Source of the DNA: Cladosporium sp. IMV 00045
Lineage: Eukaryota > Ascomycota > Dothideomycetes > Cladosporiales > Cladosporiaceae
NCBI GenBank assembly: GCA_001931905.2
Contig: MSJI02000329.1
Span: 1,445 to 63,266 of the forward strand
Direction: 5' to 3'
Length of the DNA stretch: 61,822 nt
Shown: positions 1 to 11,738 of the stretch, in pieces
How positions within the stretch are numbered: position 1 is the first letter of the stretch
Layout of the letters: each line of letters begins with the position of its first letter
Notes under the pieces: generated by a model
Told to the model about the DNA's origin: nothing
What the model saw: the letters and a program-made list of their open reading frames with translations, nothing else
Databases searched by the model: none
Made by a program: the position numbers and the translations under genes

Positions 1-1423
1 TTTTTTTGGAATTTTTCTCACGATGATACGATTAAAACAGACAGACAGAGGGGATCGCGCGTGGTAATTTAATTTGTACGGTTGGGATTCTTTTCGGAAA
101 GTAATTATTATGGATTCTTCTTTTACGTCGTTGGTCTTTACGCGTCTGGCGAAAATACCCTCCTCCGGCTTTTCTTATCCTTAATGATCGAAAGAAAGGT
201 TGCAGGTAAGGTAAGAAATCGTAATCAAGATCCCTCTTCTCTTCCATTCAAGACACGGTTCTCTATCCATCAATCTGCCGGGGCCCCAAGTAGGAAGAGA
301 GGAATCTTCCAATTGGTCGGAACCGATCTTGCAATCCTGTCAGTACCAGCACACGCACACCTTGACTTCCCATTTCCCAATAGCCGAAAACCGAACACCA
401 GGCCGAAGAGACTTCGCTACAGTCCTTGTCCCCCCCTTGCCTTGATCCAAGATACCAAGACCACGTCGGATATTCCCGGACAACGGACGAATTCCTCCAC
501 GCTTGTCAACTTCATTGGTGTTGGAGGCCATTCACCCGCGGGCAGGGCAAGATGGGGTGGACATGAAGAGGACGGTTACAGGTCCGCAGGCGGTAGTGGA
601 GGAGGGTGGAGCCGGTTCACCCCGCCTTCACTCTCTCAATCTCATGGAGGTACCTATTTCCGGTGCTCACCAACTGCCTGCTGCCGTCACTTCAGGATCT
701 GTGAGTCTCCATATATGGATAAGAGACTAAGGCAGGTGGTAGTACGACAAGCGAGCCAGGGCATCAGCGATTGCGGCTTTTACCTTGATTACCTTGGGTA
801 GGTATAGGTACGTAAGTGTCTACGGGTGGCTTCTTGTGACGATGTTGCGATGCTACGATGCCGTTCGTTTCCAGAGACACAGATGACCCGGGGAAGACTC
901 GAGACGAAAGTCATCACCGTTTATTGTTTGAATCCAGGGCCGAGTATATGAGTTTCCCAATATGACCGAACAACAGTGAAATGCGAGGCGAATGGAGGAG
1001 CCAGCTCCGTGCCCGCGTCAAAGGCCGACGAAGAAAAAAAGATGATTGATCGCATTTATTGTTCGTCCGGCGATACCTCCCTCCAGGTACCTAAGATAAT
1101 GATGCCATCATCAGTTTCCCTTATTTTCCCATTCCTCACTTGCCAAGTTTGGCCTTTCCGATCGCACGCGAGACTCCGTCGGAGGCTTTCCTGAGAGAGT
1201 CGACGAAGTGGGTCGCCCGCTGGGTGTGGATAATGACGATGACTCCAGTCTCTGGAGAAAAGATGCGGCGACTGTGGGGGGTTGATGAGATGGTGGGCTG
1301 GCGGGCGGGCATCAAACGTTGAGGGGTGCGCGCTTCACTTTGTTTGTTTTAACTTCACTTACATCACTTTTGTTTTTTTCTGGATACTGCTTGAGGAAAT
1401 ACCAGACCTCAAAATCTTCAATC
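1..1423. other. Intergenic region and promoter of the ARMT1-like gene
   Basis: No gene is supported here. The longest open frame on the plus strand (82-801) starts at TTG, has low-complexity Ser/Arg/Pro composition and no recognisable domain. A pyrimidine-rich stretch with TTTGTTTTAACTTCAC (around 1340-1380) lies just before the ATG at 1424 and resembles a fungal core promoter or leader. Confidence 0.5.
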
Positions 1424-3267
1424 ATGGAGTACGATACCAAGACCCGTGAGTGCCTCTCGCCCGCTTCTTCTCGCATGCTTCGGTCTGGAGAGCGCTTTTG
1501 GTGGCGCTGATCCGAGACGTGACGAGTGTCCTGTCCTGATGGTCCATTTTTGCACAATGATAAACACGACCTAGAGGCTGACTGTGACATTTCCTCCCCT
1601 CTTCACAGCGCCGTCGCACAATGCGGACAAGAACTCTTTCGGATACTACTCTGCTAGGGACAGGTGGCCCATCATCCTTGTAAGTGACAGTTCCGACTGA
1701 ATTATCTTGTGATTACCCAAAGACGGGCTACGTACTGACGGGGAACTCTTCAACCACTCTAGACTGGCGCCATTGATGATGTGCACAAGGCCGTCTCTGC
1801 CGAGAAGGACGCTGAGAAGGCCGAGGAGGGCAAAGCCATCACCCAATCCCTCGCGGCGCTGAAGTATGAGATTCAGCATGACCGTGTTTTGACGTGAGTT
1901 CAGCCTTGTCCTTATCACTGCATATGTATGCAAACATCCCATGTGCGAATGCCCTGACTGACAAGCCCTGCAGCCCTCTCCCCAACGACGGCGGATCCGA
2001 CATTGAGGGCTACAACAAGGAAATCGAGCAGCGCGGCAACCCGACCTGGTTCAACGTCACCTGGCTGTTCTCCGAGTGCTACATGTACAGGCGGATCGCG
2101 ACCATCTTCGCCCTGTCGAAGCACTGGAAGGACCACGACGTCTTCTTCAAGCAGAAGCAGGGCACCTTCCGCTCCTCTCGCGCCGGCGTCATCGAGCTGG
2201 CCAACCACTACAACGAAGTCCTCAAGACGCTCAAGTCCAACGACTCGGCCATGGCGCACGTCTCTGAGGAGGAGCGCACCAAAGCCGAAGAAGCCCTCTT
2301 CGTCGAGATGGGCGAAATCTGCCTGTGGGGCAACGCCACCGATCTCTCTCTGCTCATGCACCTGAGCCTGGAGGAGATCCAGAAGCTGCAGGGCGCTGAA
2401 ACTCGCAAGGCCAACCAGGAGAAGATCATCGCCAACGACTTCCCGGCGGCCTTCCGCGCGCTCAAGGACGCCCAACTCAGCGGCAAGAAGGAGCGCCGCG
2501 TCGACATCGTCCTGGACAACGCGGGCTTCGAGCTCTTCGTCGACCTCGTCCTGGCCGGCTACCTGCTGGAATCCGGCCTGGCGACCAACATCATCCTCCG
2601 CCCCAAGAACATCCCCTGGTTTGTGTCGGACGTGGTCCCCAGGGACTTCGCCGACCTGCTCAACGTGCTGCAGAACGCCAAAGCCTTCTACGAGACTCCC
2701 GACGACGACGACCGCGCGCGCGGCACCGCCCCGCCCCCTCTCGCCGCTGAAGAAGAGAAGGCTATCGATGGCGTCTTCGCCCACTGGAGCACCCTCTACG
2801 CCGAGGGCAAGATCACCCTGCGCCCCAACGATTTCTGGACGCACGGCGGCAGTTACTGGCGCATGCCCAAGACGGCGCCCGCGCTGGTTGAGGACCTGAA
2901 GGAGAGCGAGCTTGTGATTTTCAAGGGCGACTTGAACTACCGCAAGTTGACTGGTGATGTCAGTTTCCTGCCTTTCTCCTCCCCCTCTCGCATCATCCCA
3001 CATGAAGAAAGCTAACGCATCACTCCCACACAGGCCCTCTGGGACCCCACCACCCCCTTCCCCACCGCCGTCGGCCCTCTGGGTCCTGGCTCGGGTCTGC
3101 GCATCCTGTCTTTCCGCACGGTCAAAGCCGACGTCGTCGTCGGTCTGGCGCCGGGCAAAGACGAGGAATTGCGCGCAACGGAGAACGGAGGCGGCGACAG
3201 CGGCGCGAGGAAGTGGGCTTGGGGCGGTAGGTGGGCGGTTGTCAGCTTGAGCGATGGGAAGAAATAG
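1424..3267 (+). CDS. ARMT1-like damage-control phosphatase (DUF89 family)
   Basis: Five exons are inferred: 1424-1445, 1609-1679, 1763-1893, 1974-2958 and 3034-3267, giving 480 residues. The family comprises metal-dependent phosphatases that hydrolyse damaged phosphometabolites such as sugar phosphates; it includes human ARMT1 and yeast YMR027W. Seen in the sequence are an N-terminal helical region (SARDRWPIIL, TWLFSECYMYRRI) and then the core metal and substrate motifs: VDIVLDNAGFELF near the middle, RPKNIPWFVSDV, and KGDLNYRKLTGD followed by WDPTTPF, which is joined across the last intron. Length and motif order fit the eukaryotic family. The protein is expected to be cytosolic, since no signal peptide or membrane segment is visible. 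The start is the ATG in a short 22-nt first exon; splice phases agree throughout. Confidence 0.9.
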
Positions 3268-3861
3268 ATTGGTCGCTCGCCGTTCTGTTTGTGCGAGTGG
3301 AGGGGAATTTAGCATTCATGCATAGATCTGGTCCAGGAGGGAAGGGTTGCATGGTTTCTTAGACGGGCATGGGGGTATGTATAGAGATGACTTTTATAGA
3401 TTGAAAAGATCGGCATATGATGATGATAGATAGACTTACAATGAAAAATCCACGAAATCAACATGCGAAATCAAAATTCAAGCACCACTTGTGTCAAAAC
3501 TCACCAGGCATGTGCTGGGAAAGAGACACAGAATCGGGTCTCCGTTCAACCGTTTATTTGTCAGCACGAGAACCCCCTTACCTCTCTCATTTCCTATCGT
3601 CAGACTCAATATCGCTCTGTCCAACTGAATTCCAGGAATTGCAAGACTAGATAGATAAAAGTTCAGGTGCATGCAATGGTACACAAAGGTGTTCCATCTG
3701 GTAAAAAATCGCTCACTATCTCATCATCGGCACCACCCAACTCGTATCGAAGTCTAAGAACCCTCCAAAAACCTCGCAAGCCAAAAATAAAAATAAAAAT
3801 AAATAAATAAATCCAAATCCAAATCCAAATCCAAATCCAAATCCAAATCCCCTCTCACTGA
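3268..3861. other. Convergent 3' intergenic region
   Basis: This lies between the tail-to-tail ARMT1-like and epoxide hydrolase genes. It holds presumed 3' UTRs and an A-rich/AAATCC microsatellite next to the hydrolase stop. No gene is seen. Confidence 0.6.
3783..3850. repeat. AAATA/AAAT tract followed by (AAATCC)7 microsatellite
   Basis: A simple A-rich repeat passes into seven perfect tandem copies of the hexamer AAATCC (3809-3850). It ends 11 bases from the stop codon of the minus-strand epoxide hydrolase gene, so it lies in that gene's 3' UTR. Confidence 0.95.
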
Positions 3862-5295
3862 TCATCCAACATATCCCTCCCGTCCCCTTACCACCCCAAA
3901 CGCCCCACCCACCCCCTCCCCCTTCTCATCCCTATCCTTCTTCCGAAACATATCCCTCAAATCCCGCACCACGCTCTCCGGCCTCTCCCAAGCCCAAAAG
4001 TGGCCTCCGGCGTCGTTGTGGCGGTCGAAAACGATCGGTCCCAATTTGCGGTACCAGGTGGAAGGCACGATGCGCAGCTCGCGGGGTTGGTGGCTGTAGC
4101 CGATGGGGACGTGGGGGATGTAGGTGCCGGTGCGGGAGCGGGTTGTTGGTTCTGGGGTGGCACTGGTGGGATTGGGAGGGGAGTGGGTGGATTCGTAGTA
4201 GATGCGGAGGGAGGCGGCGCTGGAGATTGCGTTATTCTGGTGTATTTCTCGACGAGTCGGAGAGGATGCAGGGAGAGAGGCGAATCGTCCTGAAGAAAGA
4301 TAAGGCGGGAAATAGATCGAAACAAAACACAAAAACTCCAAGAAAAAAAGAGAGAAGAAAACTCACATCCCCGCCCTCCCAAACCAATGCACGCTCACCC
4401 ACTCGCAAACCTCCTCATCCGTCCAAGCGTACCCGTCCGTCCACTCGACCAACTTCTCATAAACCCACGCCAACCACCCGACAGGGCTATCAGCTAGCGC
4501 ATACGCCAGAGTCTGCGGCTTCGTGGCCGAAATGGCTCTATACCCGGACCCTTCCTCCATGAACCACTTCGTCCTCTCCATCCCCTCCTTCTCGCGCTGC
4601 GAGTAAGGTCTCACCGCATGCTCCAGCGCGAGCAAAGGATGCTCTGCGAACGAAGGCGCGCCCCCGCCATAGTCGAAATTGATGTGCGTGGCGCGCACGG
4701 CGTCCGGGTACAGCAGGGCCATGGTGCGGGTGATGTAGTAGCCCCAATCGCCGCCTTGAGTCACATATTGCGGATATCCGAGTTGGAGCATGAGTTTATG
4801 GCAGGTCTCAGCGTACTGGTTGAGCGCGAAGCCGCGCTTGGAGGGCGCGGCGCTGAAGCCGAAATTCGGCAGGGAGATCACCACGACGTCGAAGGCGGGT
4901 TGTGTCGTGCCGTCGCCGGAGGCGAGGAGGGGGAGGATCTTGCTCCCTTCGAGCCAGGAGCCGGGCCAGCCGTGCACGTATAGGAGGGGGATGGAGGTGG
5001 TGGGGGCGGTGGGGGAGTGTTGGTGCAGGTAGTGAATGGTGAGGGGGGAGAAGCCTTCGACGGAGATGGAGGTGGTGAAGTGAGGGAGACGGTTGAGCTT
5101 TTCTTCGGATTTGCGCCAGGAGTAGGTGTTGAGCCAGTAGGTTGTTAGGCGTTTGATGTCGGCGAGGGGGGCGCCTAGGTCCCAGCCTGCGGAGTCGAGT
5201 TCGTCGGGAAATTTCGCGAGGCGGAGACGTTGGTTGAGGTCGTCGATGGCTGAGTCTGGTACGTTGATCGTGTAGGGTTGGATTGAGTCTGCCAT
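3862..5295 (-). CDS. Epoxide hydrolase, EHN-type alpha/beta hydrolase
   Basis: Two exons (5295-4367 and 4219-3862) give 428 residues. The enzyme opens epoxides to vicinal diols through an ester intermediate. The N-terminal EHN lid domain is visible (INVPDSAIDDLNQRLRLAKF), followed by the oxyanion motif HGWPGSW, the nucleophile motif GGDWGYY with the catalytic Asp, and near the C terminus the catalytic His region GGHFWAWERPE. The acceptor after CTCCAG (4220-4221) was chosen because it joins WFGRAG to AASLRIYYES in frame, as in the family. There is no signal peptide or membrane anchor, so a soluble fungal enzyme is likely. It could detoxify epoxides or act in secondary metabolism; no cluster genes adjoin it. 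Confidence 0.9.
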
Positions 5296-6447
5296 TGTTG
5301 ATGGAATTGGCCTGGGTTGGTAAGTGAAGATGGAGCTCTGGCGTCAATGGACAGGACAGATGAACATGGCGATAATCAAGACCGTGAAACAAGAATATAC
5401 CGCAAGACCTACAAGTTGCGATTGTGTCACCAGACCTCAAAGCAGCAAAGTAGAGAAAGATACAGTACGAGACAAACGGTTATATGTCCAAGGTGACGTC
5501 CACAACGCACATAAGTCGGCCTTCGACACCGGCAGAAGAGGTCGGGAAGCCGAGCGTTCGACTCGCCAAGCAAAAGGCTAAATGCAACCTCCCCTCCATG
5601 GCTCGATGAACATGAATCTCATTTCGTTTCAGCAGAGCTAAAGCTCCAGACGCCACTTTTCAGTGGGAAGACCCTAGTCCGAGGTTAGTGATGAGCCAAC
5701 AGCTAGGGCTCGAAAATATGCGCGGGGGAGGAGGATCTTCTAAGATCACGCAATGGCGGGAGGATTACTCCTGTTTCTTCGAGGATGCAATCCAACGTCG
5801 TAATAGTAACGCAGCATGACTGGATTGAAAGACGTGCCTTCCCTCTAGCGCGTATGGACGAATGGATAATATGAGACCGAGGAATAAAAGGTGTTGAAAA
5901 GACACAAACCAAAGAGAGCTGTGTTGGAAAAAAAAGAAAAGAAAAGGATAATGAATACTTATTATTGCAATTGTCTTGAACAGACTATACTTAAGATAAA
6001 AACGCAAAAGCCAACAAAGAACAGCATAAAAGCTCAGTAGAAAGACAAAAGGCGAAGAGAACAGAAAAAGGAAAGGAGCATGATTTGAGAACAACTCCGG
6101 CTTGCATGCAACTTTGAAGTCTAGACTAATATTTTGAGTAGTTTTCTTGATTCTTGTTGTTGCCTTTGACTTGGAATGGTGAATGAGGAATTTTTTCCGT
6201 TCTTTTGCGCGAGGTGAAGTTTTGTTGAGGCGGCGTATGGTCGTGAAGGGAGCGTAAGCGTGGCAAATTGCTTTGGTTATGATGACTCGGTTCGGGGTTT
6301 GCACTGTACAATTCTCTCTGTCTCCACACATGAGAGGGGAGAGGCGGGGAGCAGGGCAGTCACGTCTCTGGTTCAGACTGGGACGTGGCGGATTATTCGA
6401 GTCGTATGGCGATTGCTATTGCGGGCAATTGTATCGTCAAGAGTCAT
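5296..6447. other. Intergenic region, epoxide hydrolase promoter and NAP1 3' flank
   Basis: About 1.15 kb with no supported gene. The part next to 5296 is the epoxide hydrolase promoter; the AT-rich, purine-rich part at 5880-6200 is probably the 3' UTR or flank of NAP1. Open frames here are poorly composed and lack domains. Confidence 0.5.
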
Positions 6448-8129
6448 TTAGCTCTGCTTGCACTCGGCAGCCTCCTGCTTGGGCCTGGAGCCGTCCTCCT
6501 GAGATGTTGTTAGCAAGGGAACGTGTCATCACGATCAGTCAAGATGCATACCTCGTCGTCATCTTCCTCCTCCTCGTCGTCGTCGTCGCGGTCCTCATCA
6601 TCCTCATCGTCCTCATCCTCGAAGTCGTCCTCGTCAAAGTCATCAAGACCCTGCTCGAATTGCAGAGCCTCGCCGGTGAACCAGTCAATGGCGCGGGGAA
6701 TGAGCTTCTCCTTGATGTCCTCGCCGAGCTGGTAGTCGAGCTCGAGCTTCTGCTCAATGTCCTCATCGATGTCCTCGTCATCGTCTGAAGGCGGGGTGGC
6801 GGGGTTGAAGAAGTCAAAGAACGAAGGCGTGGGGATGGTCTTCTTGACCACACGAGTCTGCTTGGTGTCTGTTGAAAGAGAGAAAGATTAGCATCCGCGA
6901 AACTCGCCAAAAATTTTGCATTTTGCCACTCACTCTTGTTCCTCTGCTTCTTGCTCTCAACCTTGACGGTGAGGTCCTTGCCCTCCTTCCACTCGATCTT
7001 GTCGCCCTCAGCGTGATCGTAGATGAAGTCGCCACCGTAGCCGTTCTCCTCCTGGTAGTAGTAGGTCTTGCTGATGGTCTTATTGGTGAAGAACTCGTTG
7101 TCGGCGAACTCGAAGATAAGACGGAAACCGGGGCGGTCGAGGTACTCCATGCGGATGTCGGTCAGGTCCTTGAGGGCCTCCTCATCACGGTCGGTGATGG
7201 TCTCGGCGAGGGAAGAGTTCTTCATGGCGCTGAGCCAGAACTCGGGGATACCCTTCAGGTCGGCGGCGGAAGCCTCCTCCTCAGCGCTGGGCTTCTCGGC
7301 CTCCTCGGCGTCGTCCTCGTCGTCCTCGCGCTCAGCCTCGCCGGTCTTGATCTCCTCCTCGGTGGGCTCGGCCTGGCCGTTAACAATCTTTGCGCGCTTC
7401 TCGTACAGAGGGGTGAACTTGGCGAAGAACTTCTTCTCAAGCTCGAGGACCTCCTCCTGGAACTGAGCCTCGAGCTTGGAGTGCTCCTTCTGCACGCCCT
7501 TGAGGCCGTCAACGCGTTTCCGGACCGGGGTGGGCAGCGACTCGACGTAGCCAGATGAACGGCCGACGAGGCCAGAGAGCTTGTTCTGCATCATGGAGAC
7601 GAGGCGAGGGTTCTGGGCGAAGAGAGAGGCGGCGGCAGCGCGGTCAAGGTCCTCTGTGGAGAAAAACAAGTTTTGTCAGTCGGGATGCTCTGCGCAGGCG
7701 GCGACGAGGTGGGATTGGGGCGATTGGGAGCACTCACCTTCCTTGATGTCGGAGACAGTGGGTGCCTGAGCACGGCTGGAGATGGGCGCATTCTGCGCAG
7801 GAGTGTTCTGGGGAGTTCTGGTGTCCATGGTGTTAGTGGTTGGTGGCGGGACAGGGCGCGTAACCATAGTATGGATGGTGGAAGGAGAGAAGAGGTGAGG
7901 TGTGGGTAGGGCGGCGGTGGGCGGGCGGGAGTAGTCAGAAGTTCGAAATTTGCAGGGAGCCGGGCAAGCAACGCGGACTCGGGTAGTGGGCGACTAGGGC
8001 GGAGCGAGCAAGCAAAGGGTAGAAGGCAGGAGAAGTAGCGTGATGAAATGCGAAGATGTCGAGAAAGAGGAAGACTCACGGGGCGGGAGCGTAGCTCTTG
8101 CCGCCTTTGATCGGCTCGGAGCCCGACAT
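6448..8129 (-). CDS. NAP1: Nucleosome assembly protein 1 (histone chaperone)
   Basis: Five exons (8129-8080, 7817-7738, 7653-6934, 6868-6552, 6498-6448) encode 405 residues. NAP1 binds H2A-H2B and shuttles histones between cytoplasm and chromatin. The sequence shows the N-terminal [14 protein letters not shown] segment, a long coiled-coil dimerisation helix ([17 protein letters not shown]), an internal acidic loop, the NAP core ([54 protein letters not shown]) and a C-terminal Asp/Glu-rich tail. It ends in ECKQS, a CaaX-like terminus resembling those of other NAP1 proteins. The first exon was chosen because joining 8080 to 7817 gives the continuous family-like APAPTPQNTP. The gene is divergent from TIM8. 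Confidence 0.95.
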
Positions 8130-8824
8130 GGTAGTAGGGAAGAGGAGTGGGTGGTGATTATCGGAGGGATTGGTTTATTGAGGATGTATGCGAGGATTGG
8201 CGGGCGACTGGGGTGTGGCGAGGAGTGAGATTGAGGGAGCGAGGCCGGCAGCAGCAGTAGCAGCAGCAGGCAAGCAAGCAGTTGGGTGTTGGGTGGGAAG
8301 GGTTGAGATGCGAGCGGGATGCAGGTGGGCGAAGTGGGTAGTTGGAAGGGCAGGGAGGAAGATGGTGCTCAGAGGTAGTGGGAGTGGGTGCAGGTGGCTT
8401 TGCGAGCGTCAGTTGGGATGTCCTGTTGGGAGTAGCCGTTGAGAAGCAGAGCCTTGCCAGCCTTTTTTTGCTTGCCTTGCCTTTCCCTGCACTACTGGGG
8501 GCGAGGAAAGCAGAAACGCCGGAGGCGGGGTTTTGCTGCCTCAGGTGGCAACAAGACTTTCTGTCTGTCTTTCCGCACGTCTCTCTTTCTCTTTCGCTGC
8601 TAACTTCACGTAGACCGCGCCAAGCTCGACCGTCAGCCCTACGACAGACTTGACAAGATTGATTCACTTCACCCCATCAGGCAGGCTCTCAATATACCAC
8701 TGATACCACATACATCTACTATCACCACGAACCCTACATCAACCCCAGCAACAGCCACTTTACACACCTCATCTTCAACGAAAAAAAACCACATTCTCCA
8801 CATCAAGCCACAGCAGCAGCAGCC
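8130..8824. promoter_or_regulatory. Divergent promoter region, NAP1 / TIM8
   Basis: A 695-bp gap separates the two start codons. It is GC-rich with GCAGCAGTAGCAGCAGC near 8250 and pyrimidine-rich stretches (CTTTCTGTCTGTCTTTCC, CTCTCTTTCTCTTTCGC) toward TIM8. No canonical TATA box stands out. Direction is inferred from the flanking genes. Confidence 0.6.
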
Positions 8825-9309
8825 ATGGACCAGCTTCAAATCTCCCCCGAAACCCAGCAAGGCCTGCAGAACCTCAGCGCCAAAGATAAGCAGGAGCTCA
8901 ACCAGTTCGTCGTCGGCGAGACCCAGAAGGCCCAGCTGCAATCCAGTACGCGCGTTTTTTCCTTTCCTTTCCTGTCTCGCCTCCCGTTCCCTGCCCATCT
9001 CCACCACCATGCAGCACATCATCTCTCGTCTTACTGCTTCTCCCCAAGCGAAAGAGACATGCGCGCATGTCAATGACGCCCCTCCATCTGCCTTTCTTTC
9101 TCTCACTACCGAAACACACAAATACTTACCCTTCCTCTCCAACAGCCATCCACGAGCTCAACAGCGTCTGCTTCAAAAAGTGCATCACCGGCCGCATGTC
9201 GTCCAACACCCTCGCGGGCGGCGAGGACACGTGCATGAAGAACTGCGTCGACCGCTACATGGACGCCAACATGACCGTCATCAAGCACTTGGAGAAGATG
9301 AGGATGTAA
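8825..9309 (+). CDS. TIM8: Mitochondrial intermembrane-space chaperone Tim8
   Basis: Two exons (8825-8945, 9146-9309) encode 94 residues. Tim8 pairs with Tim13 as a hexameric chaperone that guides hydrophobic precursors such as Tim23 across the intermembrane space. The twin CX3C motif of small Tims is present: CFKKC and CMKNC, separated by 15 residues (CITGRM..GGEDTC). The N-terminal helix (ETQQGLQNLSAKDKQELNQF) and length fit the family. No cleavable presequence is seen, as expected for Mia40-imported proteins. The start ATG follows an A/C-rich leader. Confidence 0.93.
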
Positions 9310-9773
9310 AGACTGAATTGTCTGAAGACAAAATGATGTTGTACGATATTTGAAGAGAGGAGGGAAACTTGGTTGATGATTATGCAATGGCTGCTTGATA
9401 TTGGGAGCAGAGCACATCGACTTCTTGCACCGATGCGGTGTGGAGAAAAGGACGAAAGACGGCTTATGCGCCGGCCAGATGAGATGAGTTGAAAGGGAGT
9501 CTGTAAGATATATGTACATATATGGACGAAATGGGCTACACACTTCAGGCTTCACTTCAAATGGAATGCATATTAATGACACTGGAGAAGTGGCGTAAGC
9601 GCCTTGTATCATATTCGTGTACTACTACGCTCATCTGATGTCGCCTTTCGGCTTTTCCGTCAAATTCATGACCATGTCCTATCTCAATCCTGAATGAGCT
9701 TCCAGCCACGGCATGAGCCCTTTTGTACTCCTCCAGCGCCAGACGTTCATGGAACAACCGACCATGTTTTAGC
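9310..9773. other. Convergent 3' intergenic region (TIM8 / uL23)
   Basis: This lies between tail-to-tail genes and probably holds both 3' UTRs. No gene or repeat is seen. Confidence 0.5.
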
Positions 9774-10459
9774 TTAGACAATGGCGAGCTTGGTGGCGGC
9801 AATGTCAAGAGCGTCAACGTCAGGAGTCAGACGGGCGAAAGCCTTCTTGGAGCCGTCGGGCCTGGTATATTGTCAGTTCCTGCGCTTTCACCTCCAAAAC
9901 CTGCGATTCTCTCATACCTGATGAGGGTGTTGAGCTTGATGGTCTCGACGTCGTAGAGAGTCTTAAGAGCGGCCTTGATCTGCCTCTTGTTGGACTTGGT
10001 GTCGACGATGAAGACGAGGGTGTTGTTCTCCTCGATCATCTTCATGGCGCTCTCGGTGTTGAGCGGGTGGATGATGACCTTGGAGGCATCGAAGCGAGGC
10101 TGGCGCGGGATGCTCCTGCGGGGGTAGGCGGGAGAGCGCGAGAGCTTGAGGGTCTTCGGCAGGTGGAAGGTGGTGCTGGTGCGCACCTTGCGGACCTTGT
10201 GCGAGTTGACCTGTTGTGACACAGGCCGTCAGAATGATGGGTTCTCTGACACGCCTCTATGGTAGCAATGTAGGTGGAAGGGTGCTTACACCGCGAAGGG
10301 TGGCCTTGGCCGCAGCGGAAGCCTGCTGGGAGGGCTTGCTGGGCTTGGAAGCGCCTGTTCAAGGAGAGGGTGCGGTCAGCATTGGATTCTAATGTTTTCG
10401 GAGGGAACAATGAGCTCTTCGCTTCATCATCAGTCGTGCATACTCTTGTTGGTAGGCAT
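9774..10459 (-). CDS. RPL25: 60S ribosomal protein L25 (uL23)
   Basis: Four exons (10459-10444, 10354-10290, 10210-9918, 9861-9774) encode 153 residues. uL23 binds 25S rRNA domain III near the exit tunnel and is a docking site for SRP and NAC. The basic N-terminal extension ([19 protein letters not shown]) and the conserved core [24 protein letters not shown], then [38 protein letters not shown] and the end [16 protein letters not shown] are recognisable. The first exon is only 16 nt (MPTNK plus one base), a common layout in ribosomal protein genes. The exon 2 donor was placed after GGT so that the phases match. The promoter carries TCACGTGA and an inverted CCAAT box. Confidence 0.95.
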
Positions 10460-11015
10460 GGTCGGTAGTCGCTGTTGTCGTCGGTCGCGGGTGAGGTCGT
10501 CGTCGTCGCAAGCCAGCGTGAACATCGCAAAAGTTCACAAGTTCAAAGTGCGCAAAAATCGGCTAGCAGTGCTTGGCGGCTGATTGGCTTTGTCACGTGA
10601 CTCAGCCATGCCTGCAAGAAGTCAAAAATCAAATATCCATGCATCCCTAGGTATATAATCTCTTCGGTACCATTACACTTGACAAGGAGAAATCAGTTTG
10701 GAACTTCATTGTGCAGATATGGCCCGTCCAAAACAAAAATATACTTGGCAAACCATCGACGCTTCCTTCAATTTTTGAACGGTCTTTGAAGCATCAAGAG
10801 CCAACATGGAGAATGCGATTTGAGACATATTGCGATCCAATTCATTATTGCGACGTATATTCGTCGCAAAAGCTCGATGGCACTGTGGCCTCATATACAG
10901 AAAGACCTCGACATATACACAAGCACCTCAGAATGTCCAGCACTCTGATCCCAAAAGTCCGAAATCATTACACCACCTCAATCGCCCGAGTCAACCCAAG
11001 CCAGCATTAACCACA
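10460..11015. other. uL23 promoter and downstream flank of the 11.0-kb gene
   Basis: The part near 10460-10600 is the ribosomal gene promoter. The rest is probably the 3' flank of the minus-strand gene at 11016. No other gene is supported. Confidence 0.5.
10593..10600. promoter_or_regulatory. TCACGTGA palindrome upstream of RPL25
   Basis: A perfect 8-bp palindrome containing the CACGTG E-box lies 134 bp upstream of the uL23 start. An inverted CCAAT box (GATTGG, 10582-10587) is immediately adjacent. The same 8-mer occurs upstream of the eL39 gene. E-box palindromes are known Cbf1/bHLH sites; binding here is inferred. Confidence 0.6.
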
Positions 11016-11738
11016 TCAATCCCTCTCCCTTCTCTCTCTCCTATCGTGTTTCTCCTCTGTATAGATCCTGTAATAATTCTCAGCAACGTTCGTCGCTGCA
11101 GCGCCAGCAACAGCACCGCCCAACACCTTCCATTTCCGGTTCTCCTCTCCATTCGCAAAGTGTCGAGCAGTCATGGCACCTATCGCAGCACCGGCCACGC
11201 CAGCAATGATCCCATCGTAGGAGCTGTCGAAGTTGCGTTCGAGCACGTTCCCATCGCGGCGCCTCTTCATGCTGTACCACAACCTCTCGTAACTGTCATC
11301 CTCAGGACGGCGTCGTCGATCAGATGAACTGCGATTTCTCCGCCGACGACGTCTGCGCTCGAAGTCGCTGTCGCTGTCGCTTTCCTCGTCTTCATACCGT
11401 CCGCGCGAGCGCTCTCGTCGAGCTAAAGGCCGATCGTAGCTTCGGCTTCTGTTCAGGTCCATGGGTTGGACGCCACGCTCACGCTGCACTGTTCGGTGGT
11501 AACGGTAGATCTGGTCTTTGTCGTCGACGTTGCGATCGTCGCCGCGTTCCCGGCTTCTACTCGCATCGCGTGAATGAGATCCATCGCGCTTGAACACTGC
11601 AAGTTCGCGGTCGCGTATTTCTTCCATTTCATCAGGCGGCACCTCTTGGATTCGTCGCTCACGGACCGTCTCGCCCGTTCGAGGGTCATCGTACGTCACG
11701 TCGACGATTTGTGACCGGTTTGACCGATTTGAGGCCAT
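11016..11738 (-). CDS. Basic RS-rich protein with C-terminal glycine zipper
   Basis: A single-exon frame of 240 residues. The family is not firmly recognised. The N terminus (SQIVDVTYDDPRTGETVRER) is followed by a highly charged Arg/Asp/Ser region with an acidic patch (EDEESDSDSDFE) and an Arg run. The C-terminal quarter has a glycine-zipper-like stretch (IIAGVAGAAIGAMTARHF, then VLGGAVAGAAATNVAENYY) that could insert in a membrane or self-associate. It ends in a charged KHDRRERRERD tail. Similar charged proteins with a glycine-zipper end are found in ascomycetes, as far as I recall, with no known function. Confidence 0.75.
   Translation of the reverse strand: MASNRSNRSQIVDVTYDDPRTGETVRERRIQEVPPDEMEEIRDRELAVFKRDGSHSRDASRSRERGDDRNVDDKDQIYRYHRTVQRERGVQPMDLNRSRSYDRPLARRERSRGRYEDEESDSDSDFERRRRRRRNRSSSDRRRRPEDDSYERLWYSMKRRRDGNVLERNFDSSYDGIIAGVAGAAIGAMTARHFANGEENRKWKVLGGAVAGAAATNVAENYYRIYTEEKHDRRERRERD

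Noticed and set aside
82..801. 239-residue plus-strand frame at the window start
   Set aside because: TTG start, Ser/Arg/Pro-rich composition, no domain and no splice support.
1915..3315. 466-residue open frame antisense to the ARMT1-like gene
   Set aside because: It is an open complement of a GC-rich, codon-biased gene. It is low-complexity (Gly/Val/Arg/Glu) with no domain.
5540..5580. Possible tRNA because of GTTCGACTC
   Set aside because: No matching 5' half or cloverleaf could be drawn.
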